From Actinomadura graeca (lineage in GTDB: Bacteria > Actinomycetota > Actinomycetes > Streptosporangiales > Streptosporangiaceae), in contig NZ_CP059572.1 of the NCBI RefSeq assembly GCF_019175365.1, positions 2,046,001 to 2,110,000 of the forward strand: a DNA stretch of 64,000 nucleotides. Direction: 5' to 3'. Shown piece by piece: positions 8,550 to 16,145 of this stretch (positions within the stretch are counted from its first letter, which is position 1; each line of letters opens with the position of its first letter). The translations under genes and the position numbers were made by a program. The notes beneath the pieces were generated by a model, which saw only the letters and a list, made by a program, of their open reading frames with translations, made no database searches and was not told the DNA's origin.

Positions 8550-8741
8550 GGGTCCTCCCGGGGTGGCGCGCTCGTGCGCGCTCCTGCGTCGTCGATTACT
8601 TTCAGTCCCCGAGTCGTCACAGATTCAAGCGTCTCGTGAGATTCTCACCTTCGCAACCGCCTTGCCGAGATTGCTCTGTCCCCGCGCGGGGTTGGCCATT
8701 CGCGTTGTGGGGCGGCGCCAGAGTGAGGAGACTCCACTGCC

Positions 8742-9587
8742 ATGACCTACCGCCCTACGGTCCGCGGCCGCCGGCTGGCCCGGGAACTGCGCAAGCTTCG
8801 CGAGGAGCAGGGGCTGACCCTGCAGGAGGTAGCGGACCGGCTCGACTGGTCCCGGGCCACCGTGTCCCGGCTGGAGACGAGCCAGACCCGGCCGCGTCCC
8901 GGCGACATCGCCGACATCCTCGACCTGTACGGCGTCCCGAGCCCGGCGCGGGACGCGCTCATCACCCTGGCCCGGCAGGCCGGGCAGCGCGGCTGGTGGA
9001 CGGCCTACCAGGACGTGTTCACCGGAAGCTACGTCGCGCTGGAGGACGAGGCGTCCCACATCCGCACGTGGGACCCGCAGCTGATCCACGGGCTGCTGCA
9101 GATCGAGCCGTACTCCCGCGCGGTGATCACCTCGGGCCGGCTGCTGCCGAGCCCGGAGGAGATCGAGCGCAGGATCGCCGCGCGCAAGATCCGGCAGGCG
9201 CTGCTGGACCGGGAGAGCGCGCCGCGGCTGCACGTGGTGTTCGACGAGTCGGTGCTGCACCGCCACATCGGCGGCCGGGAGGTGATGCGCGCGCAGCTGG
9301 ACGCGCTCAACCTGGCCGTGAAGACCCGCCCATCCGTGACGATTCAGGTACTTCCCTATACCGCACAGGCACATGCCGGACTTGACGGACGTTTCACCAT
9401 ATTGTCGTATCCGAACCCCGCTGACCCCGATATCGCCTACGTAGAGGGCACCATGGGTGACGTTTACCTTGAGAGTGCCGAGGAAATAGCAAAACATAGG
9501 GACCGCTTCGATCGGATCGAGGCGGCCGCCCTGTCCCCCGAGGATTCCGCGCACCTCATCGCCGAGGCAGCAAGGAGCAGCCCGTGA
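8742..9587 (+). CDS. Helix-turn-helix XRE regulator with C-terminal DUF5753 domain
   Basis: 281 residues. Residues 7-70 form a lambda-repressor-like HTH (LRKLREEQGLTLQEVADRLDWSRATVSRLE). The rest is DUF5753: the block AYSVFTGSYVALEDEA-like SYVALEDEAS, the IRTWDPQLIHGLLQ segment and VHVVFDESVLHRHIGG-type strand are recognisable. It belongs to the WhiJ-like family of actinomycete development and antibiotic regulators that act with DUF397 partners. ATG at 8742 follows GTGAGGAGA. The stop overlaps the DUF397 start (GTGA), so the two are co-translated. Partnership with the divergent HATPase is inferred from the widespread trio. Confidence 0.92.
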   Translation: MTYRPTVRGRRLARELRKLREEQGLTLQEVADRLDWSRATVSRLETSQTRPRPGDIADILDLYGVPSPARDALITLARQAGQRGWWTAYQDVFTGSYVALEDEASHIRTWDPQLIHGLLQIEPYSRAVITSGRLLPSPEEIERRIAARKIRQALLDRESAPRLHVVFDESVLHRHIGGREVMRAQLDALNLAVKTRPSVTIQVLPYTAQAHAGLDGRFTILSYPNPADPDIAYVEGTMGDVYLESAEEIAKHRDRFDRIEAAALSPEDSAHLIAEAARSSP

Positions 9588-9784
9588 TCAACCTGCAGCG
9601 CGCACTCAGCGGAGCCACGTGGCGCACGTCGTCCCATAGCGGAAGTGGCGACCAGTGCGTCGAGGTGGCCCCCCTTTCCAGTGATCTGCACGCTGTGCGC
9701 GACTCGAAAGACCCCGGCGGCCCGGCTCTGGTGCTGACGCCGGACGCCTGGCGGACGCTCCTGGCATCGATCAGGGAGGTCTGA
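9584..9784 (+). CDS. DUF397 small regulatory protein
   Basis: 66 residues. The DUF397 signature is complete: W-R-TSSHSGSGDQCVEVA near the start, then VRDSKDPGGPALVLTP and a final W..LL segment. Proteins of this family are small partners of DUF5753 HTH regulators in streptomycetes, probably as antagonists or co-regulators; the mechanism is not settled. GTG at 9584 overlaps the stop of the HTH gene by four bases. A strong hairpin follows 17 bases after the stop, ending the unit. Confidence 0.92.
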   Translation: MINLQRALSGATWRTSSHSGSGDQCVEVAPLSSDLHAVRDSKDPGGPALVLTPDAWRTLLASIREV

Positions 9785-9801
9785 CACCCGCGACACACGA
9801 T

Positions 9802-9833
9802 CCGGGGGCCGCGGCACATGCCGCGGCCCCCGG
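9802..9833 (+). terminator. Strong GC hairpin after the DUF397 gene
   Basis: Perfect 13-bp inverted repeat (CCGGGGGCCGCGG at 9802-9814 and CCGCGGCCCCCGG at 9821-9833) with a 6-base loop, just after the DUF397 stop. No T-run follows, as is common for actinobacterial terminators. Confidence 0.8.
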
Positions 9834-10039
9834 GCCTCCACCGGAATTGTCACGATCTTTCCAATTGTCAGGCTCTGTCCATCTGGACCATTTCCGGGTT
9901 CCTTTCCAGGCCGCGCCCATCCGCGCGCCCCATCGGCGCCCATCTGCGCCGCCCATCGGCGTCCGCCCGCGTGCAAGGGCGGCCGGAATCGCGGCGGGCA
10001 CGGCTTAGGCTCGCGGTGTCGACAACCGGAGGGTGCATC

Positions 10040-11059
10040 GTGACCGCGGAACTCAAGCTCGGCATCAACGTCGGCTACTGGCATCGCGACCCCGACGACC
10101 AGACCGAGACCGTCCTCGCCGCCGAACGGTGCGGCTATGACTCGGTGTTCACCGCCGAGGCGTACGGCTCGGACGTGTTCACCCCGCTGACCTGGTACGC
10201 CGCCCGCACGTCCCGCATCAGGCTCGGCACCGCCGTGGCGCAGATGTCGGCGCGGACCCCCACCGCGACCGCCATGCACGCCCTCACGCTCGACGCGCTC
10301 TCCGGCGGGCGCGTGATCCTCGGGCTCGGCGCGTCCGGCCCGCAGGTCGTGGAGGGCTGGTACGGCCGCCCGTTCCCGAAGCCGCTCGCCCGCACCCGCG
10401 AGTACCTCGACATCGTCCGCCAGGTCTGGCGGCGCGAGGGCCCGGTCACCAGCGACGGCCCGCACTACCCGCTGCCGTTCCCCGGCGGGACCGGCCTGGG
10501 CAAGCCGCTGAAGTCGATCGCGCACCCGGTCCGCCCGGACATCCCCGTCTACCTCGGCGCGGAGGGGCCGAAGAACGTCGCGCTGTCCGCCGAGATCGCC
10601 CAGGGCTGGCTGCCGCTGTTCGTCGACCCCGCACAGATCGAGCCGGTCTTCGGGGCGTCCCTCGCCGGGCGCCCGGACGGCTTCGAGATCGCCGCGACCG
10701 TCGCCACGATCGTCACCGACGACCTGCCCGCCGCGCTGGAGTTCGCGAAGATCCCGCTGGCGTTCTACATCGGCGGGATGGGCGCCCGCGACCGCAACTT
10801 CCACCTCGACATGATCGGCCGGCTGGGCTACGCCGAGCCCGCGCGGCGTGTCCAGGAGCTCTTCCTGGACGGCCGGCGCGCCGAGGCGATCACCGCCGTG
10901 CCGGACGAGCTGGCCGACTCGGTCTCCCTCCTCGGCCCGATCGGGCGGATCAAGGAACGGCTCCAGCTCTGGCGCGACAGCCCCGTCACCACCGTCCTCG
11001 TCGCCGGGGTCCGGGACGAGCCGACCCTGCGCGCGCTCAAGGGCCTGGTGGACGCCTGA
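10040..11059 (+). CDS. LLM-class F420-dependent oxidoreductase
   Basis: 339 residues of the bacterial-luciferase-like fold: LGINVGYWHRD at the start, AERCGYDSVFTAEAYGSDVFTPLTW, RIRLGTAVAQMSARTPTATAMHALTLD, and the GRVILGLGASGPQVVEGWYG block that forms the F420 pocket. This is the pattern of F420-binding LLM enzymes used on diverse small molecules in actinobacteria; the substrate cannot be read from sequence. I start at GTG 10040 because GGAGGG lies 7 bases upstream; an open frame extends further but lacks homology. The gene is 110 bp ahead of the acetolactate-synthase-like gene. Confidence 0.92.
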   Translation: MTAELKLGINVGYWHRDPDDQTETVLAAERCGYDSVFTAEAYGSDVFTPLTWYAARTSRIRLGTAVAQMSARTPTATAMHALTLDALSGGRVILGLGASGPQVVEGWYGRPFPKPLARTREYLDIVRQVWRREGPVTSDGPHYPLPFPGGTGLGKPLKSIAHPVRPDIPVYLGAEGPKNVALSAEIAQGWLPLFVDPAQIEPVFGASLAGRPDGFEIAATVATIVTDDLPAALEFAKIPLAFYIGGMGARDRNFHLDMIGRLGYAEPARRVQELFLDGRRAEAITAVPDELADSVSLLGPIGRIKERLQLWRDSPVTTVLVAGVRDEPTLRALKGLVDA

Positions 11060-11169
11060 CGACCCCGGACGTGCCCGATCGCACACCGCGCGATGGAATG
11101 GGAGGTACGGCGGGGGCGCTGCATCCAACGGCCCCGAGAGACCGATCAGAGACTGGAGATGGGCACACG

Positions 11170-12843
11170 ATGTCCGCTCGGCACGACACGTCCGCACAGC
11201 AGGACGCCGCCCGGCTGCTCGTCAGGACCCTGGAGGCGGAGGGCGTCGAGTACGTCTTCGGCATTCCGGGCGAGGAGAACATCCACTTCGTCCACGCGCT
11301 GAACGACTCCCCCATCCGCTACGTCCTCGTCCGGCACGAGCAGGGCGCGGCGTTCATGGCCGAGATCTACGGGCGGCTGACGGGCCGGGCGGGGGTGGCG
11401 TCGGCGACGCTCGGCCCCGGGGCGATCAACCTCCAGCTCGGCGTCGCCGACGCGACCACCAACAGCACGCCCGTCGTCGCGATCTCCGCGCAGGTCGGGC
11501 TGGACCGCATCTACAAGGAGTCGCACCAGGTCATCGACCTGGTGTCGCTGTTCCGGCCGATCACCAAGTGGTCGGAGCTGGCGCCGACGGCCGAGGCGCT
11601 GCCCGAGATGGTCCGCAAGGCGTTCAAGACGGCGCAGACCGAGCGGCCGGGCGCGGTGTACCTGGCGATCCCCGAGGACGTGGAGTCGGCGAAGGTCTCC
11701 GCGGACCTCGGCCCGCTGCCGGTCAACGTCGTCCGGCCGCAGGAGCCGTCGCCCTCGCAGATCGCCCGCGCGGCGGACGTGATCGCGCTCGCCGGGCAGC
11801 CGATCGTGCTGGCCGGGCACGGCGCCGCGCGCGCCGGGGCGAGCCAGGCGCTCGTGCACTTCGCCGAGCGGCTCGGCCTGCCGGTCGCGACCACGTTCAA
11901 CGGCAAGGGCGTGTTCCCCGACGACCACCGCCACGCGCTCGGTGCCGTCGGGTTCATGCGCCACGACTACGTGAACTTCGGGTTCGACGAGGCGGACGTG
12001 CTGATCGCCGTCGGCTACGAGCTCCAGGAGTTCGACCCCGTCAAGATCAACCCGAACGCGGACAAGAAGATCATCCATATCCACCAGTTCCCGGCCGAGG
12101 TCGACGACCACTATCCGGTCGAGGTCGGCATCCAGGGCGACGTCTCCCGCTCGCTGCGCGCGCTCGCCGACGCCGTCCACCGCCGCTTCGACGTCAACGG
12201 GACGGGCCGGACGATCCGCCGGATGATCGCCGAGGAGCTGGCCGAGGGCGCCGTCGAGGACGGCCACCCGATCTCGCCCCGCCGCATCGTGGCCGACATC
12301 CGTGCCGCGATGGGACGCGACGATATCGTTCTCGCCGACACCGGCGCCGTGAAAATGTGGATGGCGCGCCTGTACCCGACGTACGAGCCGAACACGCTGC
12401 TGGTGTCGAACGGGCTGTCGTCGATGGGGTTCGCGGTGCCGGGCGCCATCGCGGCCAAGCTCGCCCGCCCGGACCGCAAGGTCCTCGCCGCGACGGGCGA
12501 CGGCGCGTTCCTGATGAACTCCCAGGAGCTGGAGACCGCCGTCCGCGAGAACGTCCCGATCACCGTGCTGGTCTGGGACGACTCGGCGTACGGGCTGATC
12601 GAATGGAAGATGGACCTCGACCTCGGGACCAGCTCCAACATCGGCTTCGGCAACCCCGACTTCGTCCGGTACGCGGAGAGCTTCGGCGCGCGCGGGTACC
12701 GCGTCGGCTCCGCGGACGAGCTGCTGCCCACCTTGCGCAAGGCGCTCGCCGACGACGCGGTGTCGGTCGTCGCCGTGCCGGTCGACTACTCCCACAACCT
12801 CCGGCTCACCGACAAGCTGGGCGACCTCACCGGCCCGTTCTGA
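11170..12843 (+). CDS. Thiamine-diphosphate enzyme, acetolactate-synthase-like (AlsS/IlvB family)
   Basis: 557 residues, the standard three-domain ThDP enzyme. The N-terminal PYR domain has GIPGEENIHFVHAL and the catalytic Glu57 in VRHEQGAAFMAEIYGRLTG. A central Rossmann-like domain follows, and the C-terminal PP domain has the GDGAF motif near residue 443 and VWDDSAYGLIEWK about 25 residues later. The last motif has Asp-Asp where many family members have Asn, a feature of this acetolactate-synthase-like subgroup. No regulatory small subunit is adjacent, which argues for a catabolic or specialised role rather than branched-chain amino acid synthesis. ATG at 11170 is preceded by GGAGATGGG. Confidence 0.88.
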   Translation: MSARHDTSAQQDAARLLVRTLEAEGVEYVFGIPGEENIHFVHALNDSPIRYVLVRHEQGAAFMAEIYGRLTGRAGVASATLGPGAINLQLGVADATTNSTPVVAISAQVGLDRIYKESHQVIDLVSLFRPITKWSELAPTAEALPEMVRKAFKTAQTERPGAVYLAIPEDVESAKVSADLGPLPVNVVRPQEPSPSQIARAADVIALAGQPIVLAGHGAARAGASQALVHFAERLGLPVATTFNGKGVFPDDHRHALGAVGFMRHDYVNFGFDEADVLIAVGYELQEFDPVKINPNADKKIIHIHQFPAEVDDHYPVEVGIQGDVSRSLRALADAVHRRFDVNGTGRTIRRMIAEELAEGAVEDGHPISPRRIVADIRAAMGRDDIVLADTGAVKMWMARLYPTYEPNTLLVSNGLSSMGFAVPGAIAAKLARPDRKVLAATGDGAFLMNSQELETAVRENVPITVLVWDDSAYGLIEWKMDLDLGTSSNIGFGNPDFVRYAESFGARGYRVGSADELLPTLRKALADDAVSVVAVPVDYSHNLRLTDKLGDLTGPF

Positions 12844-12845
12844 CG

Positions 12846-12875
12846 GCCGTCCCGCCGGACACGTGGAGGGACGGC
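12846..12875. terminator. Possible bidirectional hairpin between convergent genes
   Basis: GCCGTCCC (12846-12853) pairs with GGGACGGC (12868-12875) across a 14-base loop in the 58-bp gap between the ThDP enzyme and the convergent DJ-1 gene. Moderate stem, no T-run. Confidence 0.4.
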
Positions 12876-12901
12876 GCGGATCGGGTGCCATGGGACGCCG
12901 G

Positions 12902-13588
12902 TCAGAGACCGGTGGGCACCGGGCCTTGGGCGCGCCAGACCGTCCCGCGGCGCTCATGGGCGAACAGCTCCTCGACGGCGTGCGCGATCCGCGGGCCCAC
13001 CTCGCGTTCCAGCAGGTAGAGCCCGAGGTCGAGCCCGGAGGTGACACCGGCGGAGGTGACGAGGCCGCCGTCGTCGACGACGCGGGCGTTCACCGCCTCG
13101 GCACCGGCGGCGCCGAGGAGTTCCAGCCCGAGGTGGTGGGTGGTGGCGGGACGCCCTTCCAGCAGCCCTGCCATGGCGAGGAGGAGCGAGCCGCCGCACA
13201 CGGCGGCGACCGTCACGTCCGGGTCGTCCATCGCCTCTTTCAGCAGCGCGGGCAGGCCGGTGGCCAGGGCACGGCCCAGCAGCACGGGTATGGACTCGTC
13301 CCGCGGCCGTTCCCCGGCCCCGGCGTCGTTCCCGGACACCTCGTGGGGCTCGCCGACGCGGCCGGAGGCTCCGGGCACCAGGATCAGATCCGCGTGCCCG
13401 GGATCGAGGGCGGCGGTCGCCCTCAGCGCGAGCCCGCCGGTTCCGCCGACCACCTCGCGCGGCCCTTCGGCGGACACCAGTTCCACGCTCACCGCGCCGG
13501 ACGCGGCGCCGCCGCAGTGCAGCACCTCGAAGGGGGCGATGACATCGAGCGGATCGAACCCGTCGAACAGGACGATCTGGACATGCAT
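12902..13588 (-). CDS. DJ-1/PfpI superfamily protein
   Basis: 228 residues. VQIVLFDGFDPLDVIAPFEVL at the N-terminus and AAVCGGSLLLAMAGLLEGR, with the nucleophile-elbow Cys131, place it in the DJ-1/PfpI group close to isonitrile hydratase and to the sensor domain of GlxA regulators. THHLGLELLGAAGAEAVNARVVDDGGLVTSAG-type strands follow in the usual order. No HTH domain is attached. ATG at 13588 has GAAGGAG six bases upstream. It is transcribed away from a GlxA-type regulator (13795), the likely controller. Substrate unknown. Confidence 0.9.
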   Translation of the reverse strand: MHVQIVLFDGFDPLDVIAPFEVLHCGGAASGAVSVELVSAEGPREVVGGTGGLALRATAALDPGHADLILVPGASGRVGEPHEVSGNDAGAGERPRDESIPVLLGRALATGLPALLKEAMDDPDVTVAAVCGGSLLLAMAGLLEGRPATTHHLGLELLGAAGAEAVNARVVDDGGLVTSAGVTSGLDLGLYLLEREVGPRIAHAVEELFAHERRGTVWRAQGPVPTGL

Positions 13589-13667
13589 GACGGCTCCTTC
13601 GGCAGCGGCGGACCCGGCCGGCGCCAGGCTCACGGCCGAGGCTAGGCGGGACTCCCCTCAACCCCCA

Positions 13668-13704
13668 GTGGCAATAGCGACAGCATTCAACGGATTAGTG
13701 CCAC
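13668..13704. promoter_or_regulatory. Candidate operator between the DJ-1 gene and the GlxA-type regulator
   Basis: GTGGCA (13668-13673) and TGCCAC (13699-13704) form a spaced inverted repeat in the 206-bp divergent intergenic region. Its position suits an AraC/GlxA-type regulator controlling both directions, but the arms are only 6 bp, so chance cannot be excluded. Confidence 0.35.
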
Positions 13705-13794
13705 AGGAGATTCGAGACGTTGAACTGCGCGGATGTGCGGATTCCAGGTCTTCTCGGCGGTGACCCGATGTCGGCGGAGATGTAGATTCCGGCC

Positions 13795-14784
13795 ATGCAC
13801 ACCGTGGCCGTCCTCGCGCTGGACCAGGTGATCCCGTTCGACCTGTCCACGCCGATCGAGGTCTTCACGCGCACCCGCCTTCCGGACGGCCGCCCCGGCT
13901 ACCAGATCCGCGTGTGCGCCGAGCACCCGGAGACCGACGCCGGCGCCTTCGTCCTGCGCGCGCCCTGGGGACTGGACGGGCTCCAAGGGGCGGACACCAT
14001 CATCGTCCCCGGCACCGCCGCCGCCACGGCACCGCTCCCCCCGCCCGTGCGCGACGCGCTGCGGACCGCGGCGGAAGGCGGCACGCGTATCGCGTCCATC
14101 TGCTCGGGCACGTTCCCCCTGGCGGCGACGGGCCTGCTCGACGGTCTCCGGGTGACGACGCACTGGAACGCCACGGACCTCCTTGCCGCCGCCCATCCCG
14201 GGCTCGACGTCGATCCCGGCGTCCTCTACGTCGACAACGGCCAGTTCCTCACCTCGGCCGGTGCCGCCGCGGGCCTGGACCTGTGCCTGCACATGATCCG
14301 CCGCGACTACGGCTCGGCCGTCGCCGCCGACGCCGCCCGCCTGTCGGTCATGCCCCTCGAACGCGAGGGCGGGCAGGCGCAGTTCATCGTCCACGACCGC
14401 GTCCCCGCGCCGCGCGGTTCCGCCCTCGAACCGCTGCTCATCTGGCTTCAGGACGACCTGGGCCGCGATCTCTCCCTCGCCGACATCGCCGCCCAGGCCG
14501 GGACCAGCACCCGGACACTGATCCGCCGGTTCCGCGAGCAGACCGGCACCACCCCGCTCCAGTGGCTGCACCGCGCCCGCGTCCGCCAGGCGCAGCACCT
14601 GCTGGAGACCACGGAGCACTCCGTCGAGCGCATCGCCGCCCAGGTCGGCTTCGGCTCCGCCACCGCCTTCCGCGACCGCTTCAAGAAGACCACCGGCGTC
14701 AGCCCCCAGCTCTACCGCCGCGCCTTCGGCCGGCCGGCCGCGCGGAACGAGGAGGCCCGGGCGACGGTCAGCGGCGGCAGATGA
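13795..14784 (+). CDS. GlxA-family transcriptional regulator (DJ-1/PfpI domain plus AraC HTH)
   Basis: 329 residues. Residues 1-190 are a DJ-1/PfpI-like domain (VAVLALDQVIPFDLSTPIEVF, nucleophile position Cys103 in ASICSGTFPLAATGLLDG). Residues about 220-318 are a double AraC helix-turn-helix: LSLADIAAQAGTSTRTLIRRF, then RVRQAQHLLETTEHSVERIAAQVGFGSATAFRDRF. It probably senses a small metabolite and regulates the divergent DJ-1 gene. ATG at 13795. Its 3' end overlaps the convergent methyltransferase gene by 17 bases. Confidence 0.92.
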   Translation: MHTVAVLALDQVIPFDLSTPIEVFTRTRLPDGRPGYQIRVCAEHPETDAGAFVLRAPWGLDGLQGADTIIVPGTAAATAPLPPPVRDALRTAAEGGTRIASICSGTFPLAATGLLDGLRVTTHWNATDLLAAAHPGLDVDPGVLYVDNGQFLTSAGAAAGLDLCLHMIRRDYGSAVAADAARLSVMPLEREGGQAQFIVHDRVPAPRGSALEPLLIWLQDDLGRDLSLADIAAQAGTSTRTLIRRFREQTGTTPLQWLHRARVRQAQHLLETTEHSVERIAAQVGFGSATAFRDRFKKTTGVSPQLYRRAFGRPAARNEEARATVSGGR

Positions 14785-15568
14785 TCTCGCCGTGGGTGAC
14801 GGCGTACCAGCCGTCGTCCGCGGCGGCCCACGCCTTCCACCCCTCGTAGATCCGCTGGAGGCCGTCGCGGGTGGCGTGGCCTCCGGCGACGGCCTTGTCC
14901 GCCAGGGAGGAGCGGACCAGCCGCCCGCCCCACGACTCGCTCCACCACTCCCGCTCTTCGGGTGTGGAGTAGCACCAGCTCGACGCGGACGCGGTCACGT
15001 CGGCGAACCCGGCCTCGCGCGCCCAGGAGACCAGGCGGCGCCCCGCGTCGGGCTCGCCTCCGTTGGCGCGCGCCACGTTGTAGTAGACGGGCAGCCAGGA
15101 ATCCATTCCGGACGGGTTCGGATACCAGACCATGCCGCCGAAGTCGGCGTCGCGCGCCGCGACGATCCCGCCGGGCCGGGTGACCCGCCGCATCTCGCGC
15201 AGCGCCTGCACGGGGTCGGCGACGTGCTGCAGGACCTGGTGGGCGTGGACGACGTCGAACGTCCCGTCCGGGAAGTCCAGCGCGTGGACGTCGGCGACCG
15301 CGAACGCGACGTTGCCGAGGCCCTCGGCGTTATTACGGGCCTCGTCCAGGACGATCTCGGCGGCGTCCACGGCGGTGACCTGCCCGGGGGCGACGCGCCG
15401 GGCCAGCCCGGCGGTGATCGTGCCCGGCCCGCAGCCGACGTCCAGCAGCGACAGCCCGGGCCGGAGATGCGCGGTCAGGTAGGCGGCGGAGTTCTCGACC
15501 GTCCGCCACTGGTGCGAGCTCAGCACGCTCTTGTGGTGGCCGTGGGTGTACGACGCGTTCGCGCTCAT
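14768..15568 (-). CDS. SAM-dependent methyltransferase (class I, UbiE/Methyltransf_11 type)
   Basis: 266 residues. Motif I LLDVGCGPGTITAGLA, an acidic VTAVDAAEIVLDEAR and VADVHALDFPDGTFDVVHAHQVLQHV are textbook class I methyltransferase features. The following REMRRVTRPGGIVAARDADFGGMVWYP agrees with sterol/quinone-type members, but the substrate is not evident. I start at ATG 15568 because AGAGGTGATCCC supplies a ribosome-binding site. An AT-rich promoter with two inverted repeats lies 60 bp upstream, so the gene is probably tightly regulated. Confidence 0.92.
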   Translation of the reverse strand: MSANASYTHGHHKSVLSSHQWRTVENSAAYLTAHLRPGLSLLDVGCGPGTITAGLARRVAPGQVTAVDAAEIVLDEARNNAEGLGNVAFAVADVHALDFPDGTFDVVHAHQVLQHVADPVQALREMRRVTRPGGIVAARDADFGGMVWYPNPSGMDSWLPVYYNVARANGGEPDAGRRLVSWAREAGFADVTASASSWCYSTPEEREWWSESWGGRLVRSSLADKAVAGGHATRDGLQRIYEGWKAWAAADDGWYAVTHGEIICRR

Positions 15569-15605
15569 GGGATCACCTCTCGTGCGGTGTCCCCACCCTA
15601 CGTCG

Positions 15606-15643
15606 ATTCTCAAATACCGAGAAGTGGGTCTCATTATATGAGA
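15606..15643 (-). promoter_or_regulatory. Palindrome-bearing promoter of the methyltransferase gene
   Basis: On the minus strand a consensus -10 TATAAT (15638-15633) sits inside a perfect palindrome TCTCAT-N3-ATGAGA (15629-15643). A second inverted repeat TTCTC-N7-GAGAA (15607-15623) follows immediately downstream. The paired half-sites TCTC/GAGA suggest a dimeric repressor that blocks RNA polymerase; no -35 is convincing. The regulator is not identifiable from this window. Confidence 0.6.
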
Positions 15644-15676
15644 TCACCTGGTTTGCGGCCCTACCCCGGACATGGA

Positions 15677-15707
15677 ACGAGGCCGGGGCGCCCCGCCCCG
15701 GCCTCGT
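15677..15707 (-). terminator. Hairpin terminator after the 75-residue unknown gene
   Basis: Perfect 14-bp stem (ACGAGGCCGGGGCG, 3-base loop, complementary arm to 15707) lying 17 bases beyond the stop at 15724. Strong and symmetric, so it may also block read-through from the plus strand. Confidence 0.8.
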
Positions 15708-15723
15708 CCGCCGCTCGTCCGCG

Positions 15724-15951
15724 CTAGGCGGCCAGTGCCACGCGCCGTCCGGAGACGTGCACGGGCACGGGCATCGGGCTCTGGACGGGAAGCGCCTCGA
15801 CGAGGGCGAGCGCCGGGGCGGGCGCGGTCTCGGCGTAGGCGTTCAGGGCCGCATGGGACAACTCGGTGAGCCACGGCTGCACCACGGTCCGCTCGGCGGG
15901 CCCGTCGAGCCGTGTACGGGAGAGATGGAATGTGCCGGTCGCTTCGCTCAC
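15724..15951 (-). CDS. Small protein of unknown function
   Basis: 75 residues from GTG 15951; GTG 15960 is an alternative. I do not recognise a family. It begins VSEATGTFHLSRTRLDGPAE, continues with a predicted helix (WLTELSHAALNAYAETAP) and ends in a Pro/Val-rich strand VQSPMPVPVHVSGRRVALAA. No signal peptide, membrane segment or Cys cluster is seen. AAGGAAGGG lies about 8 bases before GTG 15951. A strong terminator follows and it has its own upstream gap, so it looks like a real single-gene unit. Function unknown. Confidence 0.55.
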   Translation of the reverse strand: MSEATGTFHLSRTRLDGPAERTVVQPWLTELSHAALNAYAETAPAPALALVEALPVQSPMPVPVHVSGRRVALAA

Positions 15952-16145
15952 TGCCAACACCCCTTCCTTGCCGGTGGGCCGCGGCTGTGCGGAAGCCACC
16001 GGTTGCCACATACCCACGAATACGTGTGTACACGCCACCTGGTTCGACCCGTGTTCCCGGTGGTCTCCGAGATCACAGCCTTAAGTTACGCACCATCACC
16101 GACATTTCTCGAACGTGTTTTCGGCGGGATGGACCGGTCCCGGCG

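Noticed and set aside
9842..9990. Possible CRISPR-like repeats in the 255-bp gap before the LLM gene
   Set aside because: Only short, imperfect GCGCCCATC/CGCCCATCGGCG words; no regular spacing and no cas genes in the window.
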